Shown here one piece after another: positions 12,293-23,848 of a stretch of 64,000 nucleotides of DNA. Source of the stretch: Lophium mytilinum (Eukaryota; Ascomycota; Dothideomycetes; Mytilinidiales; Mytilinidiaceae); NCBI GenBank assembly GCA_010093605.1, contig MU004198.1:254456-318455 (forward strand). The letters are read 5' to 3'. The notes under the pieces were generated by a model, which made no database searches, was not told the origin of the DNA, and saw nothing but the letters and a program-made list of their open reading frames with translations. How positions within the stretch are numbered: the stretch's first letter is position 1; each line of letters begins with the position of its first letter. The position numbers and the translations under genes were made by a program.

Positions 12293-13465
12293 ATGAACGG
12301 CTTTCACAATCCCATCCCTTCCCGACATTTCCCCAAAGACACGCCTCCATCTCTCTCAGACTTCAAAATCCTCTGCTCGAAAACCACTCAAAGCAAAGAA
12401 TACCCCCTAGCCTCCTCCATCCAATCCAACATCCCAATCTACACTCTCCCCCCCTTCTCATCCCTCCCCCCTTCCCAAATCTCCGCCCTCCAAGACGAAT
12501 GGCACCAGATCCTCCTCTCGGGCCCAGGCGTCTTCGTCACCAAAGCCACCCTCCCCAAACCCACCATAACCCTTACCAACACTATCTACACCTCGATCAT
12601 CGCCTCGGAGCTCGCCACCGCAAAAGGCGACCACTTCTCCTCCGCCGGCAACAACAGCCGCATCTGGAACTCCTTCAGCAAGCACGCCCTCGCCGACCCC
12701 CCCAGCTTCATCGCCTACTACTCCTCCCCCTGGCTTTCCGCCATCAGCTCCGCCTGGCTCGGCCCCGCCTACCGCATCACCGCCCAAGTCAACCTCGTGC
12801 GCCCCGGCGGCGCCGCGCAGGTCGGCCACCGCGACTACCACCTCGGCTTCCAGACCGCAGAGGCGACGGCCGCGTACCCGAAGGTCACGCAGATCGCGAC
12901 GCAGCTGCTCACGCTGCAGGGCGCGGTCGCGCACTCGGATATGCCGCTCGCGAGCGGGCCGACGCGGTTCTTGCCGTTTAGTCAGATGTTCGAGGCCGGA
13001 TATGTTGCGTACCGGATGCCGGAGTTCCAGGAGTTCTTTCAGGAGAGCTTTGTTAGTGTGCCGTTGGAGATGGGGGATGGGGTGTGGTTCAACCCGGCGC
13101 TGTTTCATGCGGCGGGGGAGAACACGACGACAGATGTAGAGCGTTGTGCGAATCTGTTGCAGGTGAGTAGTGCGTTTGGGCGGACGATGGAGAGTGTGGA
13201 TGCGGTGCCGTTGGTGGAGAAGTGCTGGGGGAGGTTGGTGGAGATGTTTAAGGAGGAGGGGTGGAGTGCGGAGGTTGAGGCGTTGGTGAGGGCACTTGGG
13301 GATGGGTATTCGTTTCCGACGAATTTGGATCGGAGACCGCCGCAGCCTGGAGGTATGGCGCCGGAGAGTGAGCAGGATGTGCTGAGAAGGGGGTTGAGGG
13401 ATGGGTTGGATGTGAAGGGGGTTTTGAGAGAGTTAGAGACGATGAGGGAAGAGTCGAAAGCCTGA
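12293..13465 (+). CDS. Phytanoyl-CoA dioxygenase (PhyH) family protein, 390 aa
   Basis: Fe(II)/2-oxoglutarate-dependent oxygenase fold. The intronless frame starts at an ATG at 12293. The metal-binding His-x-Asp is seen in GHRDYHLGF, preceded by QVNLVRPGGAAQ. The distal iron histidine and the 2-oxoglutarate arginine fit FHAAGENTT and the following Arg. Fungal members act in secondary metabolism or on alkyl and acyl substrates as well as phytanoyl-CoA, so the substrate is open. No peroxisomal SKL-type ending is present (it ends EESKA). Codon use is strongly GC-rich at third positions in the first 900 bases, which leaves long antisense frames that are not genes. Confidence 0.85.
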   Translation: MNGFHNPIPSRHFPKDTPPSLSDFKILCSKTTQSKEYPLASSIQSNIPIYTLPPFSSLPPSQISALQDEWHQILLSGPGVFVTKATLPKPTITLTNTIYTSIIASELATAKGDHFSSAGNNSRIWNSFSKHALADPPSFIAYYSSPWLSAISSAWLGPAYRITAQVNLVRPGGAAQVGHRDYHLGFQTAEATAAYPKVTQIATQLLTLQGAVAHSDMPLASGPTRFLPFSQMFEAGYVAYRMPEFQEFFQESFVSVPLEMGDGVWFNPALFHAAGENTTTDVERCANLLQVSSAFGRTMESVDAVPLVEKCWGRLVEMFKEEGWSAEVEALVRALGDGYSFPTNLDRRPPQPGGMAPESEQDVLRRGLRDGLDVKGVLRELETMREESKA

Positions 13466-13616
13466 TGATTTTATTTGTGATTAAAATATTGAGCCTCTAA
13501 GGATACTATGTGTAGTCGAAGAAGTGCCAATATGACACACGTCCAGCTTAGAGTATGAAGATCTCCACGTCGTGAGGCCGTTCAGAGCCTGCACTGTGTC
13601 GAGCCCTCCACCTAGG

Positions 13617-15523
13617 TTACAGCCGGTCATACCGCCCCTGCCGTGCAGCGCTTGGAGTCTGAATCCGCTTGAATACGTTTTTGATTCCATGGCTCCCACC
13701 CTCAATCTCATCCACAAAGACGAGCCGCTGCCGACAACTTGCCTCTTCAAAGGTTCCCATCTCGCCGTGGGCCGTCGTCCTAGTTCCCTTCCACTTCAAT
13801 TTCGGCAGCTTGCTATCCCGCTCACTGAGTGCGACAGCATTGCATAGTCCATTCGCCCTCCCACTATGCATTACCTCAGTGAGGTCCATAGTCATAGCCG
13901 CGATCGCCGTATCCCGCACTGTCTTCGTTGCGCTGGATCTCTGAGCAATGTACACAAGCACCGCGGATAGAGCCAGCGTCATGTTCATCCCCAGCCATCC
14001 GTACAATTTGGCTCTAGCAATCTGAGATTGAACGACCGATTCAGCTCTTCTGAACGAGGCAGACTCCGTATCGTTGCCTAGGTTCTTCATCAATCCGCTC
14101 CACGCCGCGTGATACCCCAGTGTTAGCATTCCGGAGGTATACTGCGTTATGTCGCGGTTCAGGTACGGCTGCGTGAATTTCTGCATGACGGTGTACTTCA
14201 TCACTTCTGACATGTAGTCCAGCGACAAGCACGTCAACCAGTCGTCTTCGGGAACGCGTGCTGTCGTTGTGCAGGTTGCGTACCGGTCGATAGAGCCATC
14301 GGGCGAAGCGATACAGTCAGTGGCATTGTGTTTCCCAGCAAGGATAGAGGCGTTTGCGACAATATAACAATAATTAGCGGCCCAAGTGTCGTTGTCATAG
14401 ACGTAAGGAACTTGGAATTGGCTGACGGCGGGTAGCTTGCCAAATGCGTCTGACGTCCTTGGACACGCTGTGCTGTTGTTGATTATGGTGCCGTCCTCCA
14501 AACGTTCGCCCGAGTTCAGGGTCTGTAATTTGACGTATACCAGCTTATGGCCTGAAAAGATTTCAGGCTTCTCTGGCGGGACGTAGGAGTCATAGAACTT
14601 CTTGTCTTGCATAATTGCTACGGCACCGAAATCTCGAGTCACAAAGCTGTTATTGTTTACGTCGATGTAGTCGGAATTGCCGATGCGGTCGCGATAGTGG
14701 ACGACTGTGTGATTAACCCATGTAAGATTAACGTCGAAATACGGGACTGTGAGACTCATAGAGCTGTTTGTAGTCAGGTATGGGTGAGTTGAATCAAAGT
14801 ATCTGCGTAAGGGGAGGCCGGTCGGGTTGAAGGCGTATAATGGGTCTTTCCCAGTCATGGCGGCTGCGCTAACAACAGCCAGATAACTCGTTTCCATATC
14901 TTGCCAGAAGTTCCAATATGCGTCTTTGACTATTGCCCCCAGCGATGTTTGTGTGGAGCCTTCGAGGAGCCTTGTCCAAGGGAGCCACGCTACTGAGAAG
15001 ACGCAAGTGGAGCGGAGAATGCGGACGGCCATAGCAAAAAGATCACGACCATCGCCCATGCCGACCATATTGTTTGCGTGGTAGAACCGCGTCCGGGGAA
15101 GATAGGCACTCGCCAGTTGCTCAGGCGCGTTATCTCGGCCAGTGATACTCCGCGCTTCTCGAGTAGGATGAAAATAATTCTCCAGGCTAAGAGCGCGGTA
15201 CAGGTGCTACCTAGAAGGCGTATACCGACTAGTGCGATGGATATGAGGCCGGCAACTTGAGTTTGGTAGAGGCCAGACTTCCACTGAAACCAGAAAGGAG
15301 GCGAGCCGGTGTGGAAAGTGTTCTCGTCAACCCAGATGGTGATGCTAAGGACGAAGAACCCGCAGGCTGCCGCATGTAGTAGGAAAAGGTACCAAGCTTC
15401 GAAGGCGTTCCATTTTCCCGAATCGTCGGAGCGTAGGACACACTCATCTGTTGTTTTGCTTTGGGGTATCTTGACGGCGATAGTCTCGTAGACCGGTGTG
15501 TGGTAGCTAGGGCTAGACTCCAT
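13617..15523 (-). CDS. Fungal multi-pass membrane glycoprotein with an apparent frameshift
   Basis: The frame opens at a TTG; the ATG at 15523 gives MESSPSYHTPVYET. The first part has hydrophobic helices (around WYLFLLHAAACGFFVLSI and the next two) and ends at a TAG near 15,010 after SAFSAPLASSQ. A second frame, to 13617, continues at once with VAWLPWTRLLEGS, a long luminal or outer loop with many N-glycosylation sequons (NSS, NLT, NHT, NST, NDT, NAS, NAT) and a last helix, YGWLGMNMTLALSAVLVY. Removing one TC from the TCTTCTCA tract would join the two as ...ASSVAWLPW, the continuity expected in this family. No donor in a matching phase explains it as an intron. Function unknown. The gene may be a null allele or carry a sequencing indel. 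Confidence 0.7.
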
Positions 15524-16000
15524 ATTCAAACAACAGGGGATATATGGAAACTGGCACAGAACCGGACAGAAAAGGTGGAATTAGGCTGCGCCTGTTGAGC
15601 CCCGCTAGTGGTTGAGGGAAGGTACTGAAGAAGAGGAAGGCACGGACATGCAGACGGGCCATGACTTCTCTAGCAAGACAACGTGGCCGTCGCATGTGAA
15701 AGTGAAGTACGGAGGATTGCTGGCAGTGAATTGTAACGTCACCGTCCTGAATGGGGGATATTAAGGGTGGGTTGGGCCGCAGAGCGGTGCTTGCACCAGC
15801 TGCCAGCTTTCCGTCCAATCAGCGCGCCCAAGAGCATTTTCGAAGGATTCGGGATACTTTAGACGGTGGTCCTTTTTCTTGTTCATCCTTGGGACAAAGT
15901 CAAACTCGTGAGGAGCATGAAGCTGAATGGCCTAAAGATAGCTAGCCATTGATTGTTTTTGATATTGTTACAGTAGAAGATATATGTCCAACATACCTCC
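15524..16000. other. Intergenic, tandem minus-strand genes
   Basis: 477 bases between the membrane protein start and the hydrolase stop. No feature recognised. Confidence 0.5.
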
Positions 16001-17258
16001 CTAGAGGCGTGACTTCACCCAGTCTTCCACGACCACATGGCTCTTCCCCTTCTCCTTATACCCAAACATCACGTCAAGAATCATTTCCTCGTGCGCGGAG
16101 CGTTCTGTGACGGCCGTCGTCACCTTCCCACCCGCGCCACGGAAACCCTTCCTGAATCGTGCCATGAACTCTTCGATCCCTTCAATTAAGACCTCATCGG
16201 CACCGCCCCAAATTAGCACCTCGTCCACGACGTTGGCGACGCCCTCCCAGAACGACGCCGGGGCTGTTACGGGCTCTGAGTAGAAGTCGCCGGCAAATGG
16301 AGAGTCGCTGCCGAGGAAGGCGGCGGACCAGAGTCGCAGCACGCGGCCGTCGAAGGCGTCTTTTTCTGCGTTGGTTTCGAATGACGAGATGAAAGTGTTG
16401 AAAGATACCCAGGGTGATATCAAGAAAGTGGCATGGAATTTGGAGGGTAGGGAGAGGGTGGGCACTGCGGGGTTGGGATGGGCGAGATGCGCGAGTACGC
16501 CAATTGTAAGGTTGCCACCAGCCGAGTCACCACCGAGAGTAATCTTTGAAGAGTCAGCTGTGTTGTTCGAGGGTCGAGGGTCGAAACTTAGGAACATACG
16601 TTTGTTGGGTCCCGCTTCTCAGTCTCAATGAGGTGTGTCAGAAGCTCAATTGCCTGGGTCAGTTGGGTGGGGTATTTTGCTTCCGGGGCGTTGGTGTATG
16701 CTAGAAGTAGGACAGCTGTGTCCCGTCCAGCAGCGATACAAGCATCTTTCATGTCTGCGAGGAATTTCATTTGGCCTGCGTTGGCAGGTAGAACGTATCC
16801 GCCGCCTGTGGAAGTAATTAACATTTACGCTTCTGCTACTGTCATCAGTACGCTCCAGCTCACCATGGAAGTAAACTATTGTCTTTTGCGCGTTCTTGTT
16901 CCCAATCCAATGCGCCTGTGTGCCGCTCGGTAGCGTGATGGTATCAGGCGCGAAGCCTGTATCCTTCGCAAACTGAATGTATACTTCGCTGGTCCACGGA
17001 TTCATGTATCTGAACTGCGCTAGGTTCAGGGCGCCTAGTTGGGACCGCATCATGGCGAAAGTGACATCTTTGAAGTAGCTGGAGGCGCCTTTCTTGCCCT
17101 TGAAAGGCGAGGTTCCGAGCCGGACGACTGCGGCGGCCACTGTCGAAGTTACAGATTAGTATAGGCTTGATAGGAGAGGCAACCAGGCACGAACTTGCTC
17201 GGAGGGTAATGGAGGCAATGCCTATCTTGCTAACATTTTGAACCTGAGGATCCGACAT
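16001..17258 (-). CDS. Alpha/beta hydrolase fold-3 family esterase/lipase-like enzyme, 362 aa
   Basis: Four exons: 17258-17195, 17139-16864, 16805-16600 and 16543-16001. All phases agree and the stop is at 16001-16003. The start ATG at 17258 gives MSDPQVQNVSKIG. The oxyanion motif HGGGY is made by splicing, with intron 16863-16806 cutting it after CATG. The nucleophile serine is in LGGDSAGGNL. Later motifs fit the acidic residue (IWGGADEVL) and the catalytic histidine (RSAHEEM). This is the hormone-sensitive-lipase-like group, often esterases or lactonases acting on small molecules. No signal peptide is evident. The substrate is unknown. Confidence 0.88.
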
Positions 17259-17793
17259 AGTGATGAAGTGTAGTGGAAGACGAGGGTGCAAAGAGTGAAA
17301 GGAAGGTCAAACTTACCGTCATCGGCAATGGCTGTCTTTAGCTCTGTGATTAGGAACCTGTGCTACCCGGCGGGCATTGTTGCTGGCTGGAATACAGTAT
17401 CCGAGGCAAAAGGCCCCCGCTTGTGGAAGGGCTAGGAGCTCATTTATGCACGGGAAGCTCTTCTCCTCAACGAGACATCGCTAAACGACGACCACGCTAC
17501 GCACCTTTACGGATTCATATTTGCGCCTTCCGGTCGCTGTTCCCTTACGAAATGAATAAATGAACACCTGTTGTACCTATGCTATTATACGAATGCGCAC
17601 CTGTTCACGCCGCTTTAGCAGCTTTCACGCAGTCATGACCTGGACGTAGATCCAGATCTGCTGACTCGGAACTCCTGGCCCCGTGGGGTAGCGTGTAACT
17701 TGGCGACCGGACATGAGTCAGGCTCCAGAAGGCTGCTGTCGACTCTGACTCTCAACCCCAGACCGTCTGCCCCGATCACCTTTTCCCCGGATT
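17259..17793. promoter_or_regulatory. Divergent promoter region, hydrolase / bZIP factor
   Basis: 535 bases between opposed start codons. It contains no further gene. Co-regulation of the two neighbours is possible but unproven. Confidence 0.5.
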
Positions 17794-19485
17794 ATGGCAG
17801 AAGAAGCGGATACGTCGACGCCTTCGGTAACCTCGAATGACCCCAGTGGCGCCCCTGCGAAGAGACGGAGGACTTCGCAGAACCCTTCCTCGCGCGGCGT
17901 CGCCAACCTCACTCCTGAACAGCTTGCCCGAAAACGCGCAAATGACCGCGAGGCCCAGCGTGCCATCAGGGAGCGCACGAAAAACCAGATAGACCGTCTC
18001 AATGGCCGGATTCGCGAGCTAGAGTCGCAGCAGCCGTACCATGAGCTCCAGGTTGTCCTGCGCGCGAAGGAGGCGGTTGAGCGCGAGAACGACGATATCC
18101 GCAAGAGGCTGGCCTCCGTCCTGACCATCATCCAGCCCATATTGCGCGCCCAGGGCCTCAATGGTGCGTATCAAGCTCAAATTCTTTCTTGAAAGCTTGA
18201 CACTAACGATCTCACAGATTTGGCTGCTGCTGCAGAGCGAAGCCCATTGCCCATTCCTCCACCCGCGGAAGTAGGCTCCCAAACCTCACACCATCTAGAT
18301 CGCGAATATCAGCATAGCCACACTCAATCTCAGAACGGCATATCACACACGAATGAGGCCCAAGGCGCGCAGTCGCCGGGAGCTCAGAGCTCAAGCAGCA
18401 GACCATGGCCTTTTCCTGGCGATCCTCCCACTAGCAACGTCAGAGGATGGCCAGGAGCAATTCCCCCCTTCGATGAGGAACGACATAGCATATCTCAAGA
18501 AATGGGCTTTGATGAGCGACTCGGCGTGGACTTCCTGCTAGAGGGTAACCAGAGATTGAAGTTGGGAGCCCGTCCGGCTCCACACTCCCCCCCAGGGCCG
18601 ATGATGGCTGGCCACTCTGACCACGCGATGATCGCTCATTCTACCCTACCACGAAACATTGAGCCAACATGTCCGCTGGATGTGATCATGCTCGACTTCT
18701 TGGCAGACAGGCGGCAGCGAGCTGCGGAGGGGGTGCCCGTGAAGGCCTTGGTGGGCCCGCTTTACCCCAACTTTACCTCACTCGTGTATCCGGATCGTCA
18801 AATTGAAGCTCACCCTCTTTCAAAGCTCTTCACGGATATCCTGCGTACATTTCCAGATATATGTGGTCTTCCCGAGCAAGTGGCTGTGGTGTTCATCATG
18901 TTTCTCGTCATGCGGTGGAAGATTGAGCCGACACAAGAAAACTACGATAGACTACCAGAATGGGTCACACCCAGGCCGAGTCAGCTGTTTACTCCCCATC
19001 CATGCTGGATGGACCATCTGCCATGGTAAGATAGTCAGACTTGGTTCAGTTAATTCACTGCTAACCGGTGCACTTTTTACAGGCCACGACTTCGTGATCG
19101 GATAACAGCTGTGCATCCCTTCACTGTTTTCGATACTTTCTTCATCTCGTATACAACCACCATATCTCTTAATTGGCCATACGAAGCCCGCGACTGTCTT
19201 CTCCCCGTATCAGCTGCAAAGGCCTCATCGACTTCGGGCTCTCAGTTCTCTGCCACGTCTCCGTACAGCACCACAGCCCACGCAGGCTCGCCGCCAGGAC
19301 CACCTACGCCTGGGGGTGCGGCGAGCACGCCAGGAACTGGAGGCTCAAAAGACGACGACTACTGGCTCATCAACCCCGCCTTCGAAAGTCATCTCAGAAA
19401 CTTGAACAATTGGAGTTTGGGACCTGCCTTCCGCACGGCCTTCCCACACTTTGCTGAAACCGTGAGGATTAAGGAGGGCCACTGA
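17794..19485 (+). CDS. bZIP transcription factor with DUF3425 C-terminal domain, 526 aa
   Basis: Nuclear DNA-binding protein. Exons are 17794-18163, 18218-19025 and 19083-19485, with introns 18164-18217 (GTGCGT, CACTAAC) and 19026-19082 (GTAAGA, GCTAACC). The basic region is RKRANDREAQRAIRERTK at about residue 49 to 66, followed by a leucine-heptad coiled coil to about 120. A disordered Ser/Pro/His stretch follows. The DUF3425 domain starts near LDVIMLDFLADRRQRA and includes VMRWKIEPTQENYDRLPEW and LNWPYEARDCL. This bZIP-DUF3425 architecture is common in Pezizomycotina and linked to stress or specialised metabolism. The target genes are not evident from sequence. Confidence 0.9.
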
Positions 19486-20245
19486 TGTATATATAGACGA
19501 AAGGAAGGTATCAGTGGCGTATTCATTGAAATGGCGTTCTTTTATGTGGCGCTCTGGGCGTAGGAGGCTCCCTATACGGCCAAAAGGGGCGGCATAAAAT
19601 CTCGTGCATGGTGCTAGTCTGTACGATTCAGTTTGTGCGATCAGTTCCACTGTCAATCTGGTTTATTTTTCCTTGTAGTATCATTTTATGCGTTATCGGC
19701 GCTATGACAATGTCCCAAGACTTTACCCTGTCTACTCTTCTATACTACTGCCGACGGTGCTTCAACACCTTTCCAGAATCGAAGAAGCGGCGTGTTACAT
19801 CATATCTGACTACCTTTTTTCTTTTCTCTTACTACCCTTGCCTCAGACAATCCTAACATGAGATCGAGAAGGCATGAGAGCTATTCAGCTCGTGGGGCTG
19901 TGACTGCACTTGCCCTGTCTATCGTCCCTCCCTAGTCGGGTTCCAACCTTAATTCCACCTCTACCACCCCGCTTCCCTTTCGCTTCTCGTCCCTCGCCAG
20001 CATTTTCGATTGCCAACGTCGCCTTCCATGGCTTCGGCCTTAGCTTTCTGGTTTCCTGCGTTTCGTTGATAGTACTTTCGTTGTGCAAATAATAGGAGTC
20101 TTCGACCCTACGAGCCAACGCAAGGTTTGAAGGCGCACTCCGTCTCTACTACAACACAACTTCGCCCGCCGCCGACAGGCTTTCAAGAAGCCCAGCAACC
20201 GGCAAGGTCGAACCGGCATCGGAAGCTCTCCTACAGCGTTCTTCG
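19486..20245. other. Intergenic, tandem genes
   Basis: 760 bases: the 3' region of the bZIP gene and a pyrimidine-rich leader upstream of the proline-rich gene. An upstream non-coding exon is possible. No repeat seen. Confidence 0.45.
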
Positions 20246-21938
20246 ATGGACGAGTGGGCTCAGATGGTCCAGAAGCGGAAGAACAAGAACAAGGCGGCAG
20301 CTCGGGAGAGGAAGCGGTTGAGGTCAGAGAAGGAACACACAGAGAACGCAACAACTGGGGCACTTCGGGGTTCCGATTCTCACACTGGTAATTCTCTCGC
20401 TTGTTTCTTTGACCAGCAGGGCTGATTGTGTTTGTCGTGCTCTCTTAGCATATACGGCACAGCCGGTTGCCAGTTCGACCGACGCTATGTGGCCCCCGAG
20501 GCCTGCCTTGCCTTCGTATGCGTCCTCCTCAGCCAATCTGGCCCATTTAGCTGCGGAGAGGCCGACGAGTGAACTTGAGACGCAATTGGAAGCCGATTCT
20601 GTGGATAGTGAGCCGCCTGCTAGGCCTGCTCTAGTTCCTTATACGTCTTCATCGCCCAGCTTGACCAATGCCATTCCAGCAGTTGTGGAACCCATTACGA
20701 ACCAACCTGCGACCCAACCCGTATCCGATTCTAATCCTACCGTGCCATCTGCTCGAGCTCGTCGGTGGGCTTCTTCGTCCGACGGCACGTGTGACTTCAT
20801 GGTAGCCGCGGGAGGTACGCCAGATCAACCACTATCAACACCAATAGCCATCCGAGACGAACCCCTAGACCCCTCAACCATCAAGCCCACTCAACCTTCC
20901 CCAGAAGCACTCGAACCCCGTGTTCCCATTCCACGCGTCTCCCCACCACGTATAGCCATCCTGGCATCCTCCGACCCACCCACCGCGACTCCAACGCCCT
21001 TAGAGCCTCTCGCACCCACCAAAGCCACCGCCCCAACATCCATCAACGCTGCGCCGGACACCTCCACCCGCGAGACTCCTACTCCGCCAGCACCTCCAAT
21101 CCCTAGCTCGCTCCAAGCCCTCTGGACGACTCTCACCGGCGATCAACGCATCCGCCTAATAACCGCCTGGCTCGAAATGGCGCCGACGCCGCAACAACGC
21201 GGCATCTTCCGTGCCCTCCTAACAAACCACATGGACCAAACCACCCAGCTATCCTTCGCCTACATGACCGTCGCATCCATCGAAGCACTCGACACCACTA
21301 CCGTACCCTTCCCCCAACTTCCCCCTCAACCTCACCCAGGAACCCCCTTCTACCCCCAATCCCCCGATCTCGTTGACACAACTATGCTCGACGTCTTCAC
21401 CACTTCTCCTAGCGCCACCGCCACAGCCACCGCTACCTCTGACACAACTTCAACCATCCCACTTGGCACGCGCCCCTACCGCTCCCGCTCCCGTTCCCGC
21501 TCGCACCCCCCTTACCCCCTGCTCTCGCCCACTGCACCTAGCCAACGTTACGCGAGGTCGCACCCCCAGTCCCCGCCGTGGAAGGCATACCGCGTGCTGG
21601 GCATCTACCCGTCGCGGTCGCCGTTCGAACCCCTCCGCTCGGCGCGGGCAGAGCTACGGGAGGAGCCGGAGGGCGGGGGCTATTTTGACGGGGGAACTTC
21701 GAGCACGGGACTCGATCTAAAAGATGAGGCGGGGGCGTCTGGGGTCCGGCAGCGGAAGGTAAGAGCAGAGGAAGTGGTTGATAGCCCCTCGCGGCAGATC
21801 TATGAGGAGGTTGCGGCTGTGGCGAAGGCGGGGGATCAGAACGCGAGTCCGAGGAAGGAGGAGGAGTGGTCGAGTCCGGGGCCGATGATCTCGCTGAAAT
21901 GGGGGGAAGTGGTGTGGGGGGGATTGGTGTGGTGGTGA
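20246..21938 (+). CDS. Proline/serine/threonine-rich hypothetical protein, about 543 aa
   Basis: The ATG at 20246 opens a basic first exon, MDEWAQMVQKRKNKNKAAAR, ending at 20387. A 61-base intron (GTAATT..CTCTTAG) leads in phase to 20449-21938. Most of the protein is low-complexity and presumably disordered, rich in Pro, Ser, Thr and Ala, with an RSRSRSRS stretch near the end. One compact helical segment (LTGDQRIRLITAWLEMAPTP and about 50 residues on) is the only part that looks folded. A GTAAGA at 21757 could start a further intron, so the C-terminus is uncertain. No family recognised. Confidence 0.6.
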
Positions 21939-22486
21939 GGTGGGAAGTGTGAAGTGTGATGGGTAGGAACGTCTTGGACCGCACCCACACGCAGCACCCC
22001 CGGTTCCGGCCTTGACGTATCTTTCGGCGGATGTCCTTTGATGTCTCTCATATTCCTAGCGGTGTAGTTCCTTACCCCCTTTACTCTCCACTCTAGCCTG
22101 CCCTACCTACCGCATCTTCCTGCGTTAGTAATTAATCGACGCAAACACGATAAGCCTATCACATAAATTAATCAATTTCTCACCCACAAGCGCTGCCACG
22201 TTTCTCAAAATAGTCGATCGCAAGCATATTGACAATTAGATGTGATTGCTAGATCAGCGAATTCCTCGCGATACATAGGGGTATTATTTGATAATGAGGA
22301 TGAGGAGGGCATCAGGTCGTGGGGAACGTGGGCCTCGTGATTTGCTTGTTTCTTTTCTCTTCTTTTGGTACAGCCGTGAGGATGGCAGGAGGTCCTAGAG
22401 CAGGGCCGGAGGAGAGCGAGTTTGGCTCAATCCTCCGCGAACGGGATGGGCGGGTGCTGTGTGAATTAGGCGCGGCGAGGAGGAGA
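21939..22486. other. Intergenic, convergent genes
   Basis: 548 bases, 3' regions of the proline-rich gene and the methyltransferase. Locally AT-rich around 22,120-22,300; no gene or repeat recognised. Confidence 0.5.
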
Positions 22487-23848
22487 CTATTCGGGTTTTC
22501 GGCCGTATACGAAACGTCTGGAAAGGCAAAGTCAGTACGTATTCCTAGAGAAGGTCGCGGAAGAGGTCTACGAGAGGGGGAGGCAAACTCACATGCTCCA
22601 ATACGCATGAATATCGCGATTCATAACATCCTTCCGCGCCTCGGCGACCAACACCTGCACCTCCTCCTTCTCCCATCCGAGTATCCGCGTCAGCGGCGCC
22701 ATAGCCAGCGCCTCGAGTGCCTCGACCGTGTTCTCGCGGCTCCACAGCCCCATCAGCTTCATCTTTTCGTCCTTAGGCCATGTGTTGATCGGCCACTTGT
22801 ACGTCTCATCCGTGACATCGACGAATCCGGCGTCTATCATCCGCCGCTTGTGCAGCGGCGCCTCGACCATGGAGCGGCCGATCTTCTCGACCGCCTCGCA
22901 GGTCAGGTTCCACCAGCGCGCGAGGCTGCACGAGGGCGGGTCGAGGGTGAAGCTGTCGTCGTCGCACTTCAGCGTCCACACGTCCTGGTTCTCCAACCAC
23001 CCACCCGGGCGCAGGTTCGCGAAGGCGGCGGCGAAGAACTTGGGCCAGTCGGCCAGGCTGGCGACCATCATGCGGCTGTGAATCAGGTCGAAGGGGTGGC
23101 GGTAGTGCCAGGTCTCTTCACAGTCGTCGATTAGGAAGGTGAGGTTGGGGGGAACGTCGGTGGGTTGGATGGGGGAGAGGTCGATGCCGATAACTTCGCA
23201 GCCTGGGTGCGCGTCGGCGAAGTCCATGGCCCAGATTCCTGTGCCCGTGCCGACGTCGAGGCAGTGGAGGGGGTTTTGGAGGGGGGAGACGTAGAGGGCG
23301 CCGCTGATGGTCATGGAGAAGAGCATGTTTTGTAGGTCGAGGCGGTCCATTTCTGAGTCGTCGTTGGGGAGGATGTATTCTGTGGAGGGGGGTAGAGTCA
23401 GTCGCGAGGTCTGATTTGAGGTGTGGGAAGCTGTTCGGGGTACGCACTCCCATCTCGATATGAATGATACGTCCGCCCATTCTCTTCGCGGAAATGTTGT
23501 ATACTTGACGTCAACGACGCGGTCCACGTCGAGCTGTTTCTGCAGGCGAATTGTTAGATGGATCGCACACGTTGTCCCTGGTGTGCAGTCTCGACTCACA
23601 CTGAACCGGCATATGCGGAGTCGTTGTCGGAGCCTGTCTGGAGCACGCACGGCATTAGTTTGCTGCGTCTTCTTCGTATAACGTGGACAGTCTCTCACAT
23701 CCAATTCGATGTCCTGGTTGTGCTCGATATCCGTGCCGTCGGTGTGGACGTCGTCATCCGGCGTGTCACCGGCGTCGTGCGGTGGTGGATCGAGCGCGGA
23801 GTTTGGATTCGCAGTGCCGTCGCCGCGGGAGGAGGACGACGACGCCAT
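22487..23848 (-). CDS. LaeA-like SAM-dependent methyltransferase, 365 aa
   Basis: Five exons: 23848-23699, 23637-23600, 23539-23448, 23379-22593 and 22517-22487. The joined product has the full landmark order of LaeA-like enzymes: WTASLTSSIQHF, EENGRTYHSYRDGKY then ILPNDDSEMDRLDL, the SAM-binding LDVGTGTGIWAMDFAD, and the C-terminus VYGRKPE. The tiny last exon supplies that ending. A single open frame from 23848 to 22589 runs through the first three introns (61+60+68 = 189 bases), so an intronless model is tempting but loses the YHSYRDGKY motif. LaeA relatives influence secondary metabolism; others modify small molecules. The gene is head to head with a P450, which suggests a joint biosynthetic or detoxifying role (inference). 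Confidence 0.88.

Noticed and set aside
12274-13108. Long frames overlapping the dioxygenase gene on both strands
   Set aside because: Shadows of strongly GC-biased third positions; Arg/Pro- or Gly/Val-rich products.
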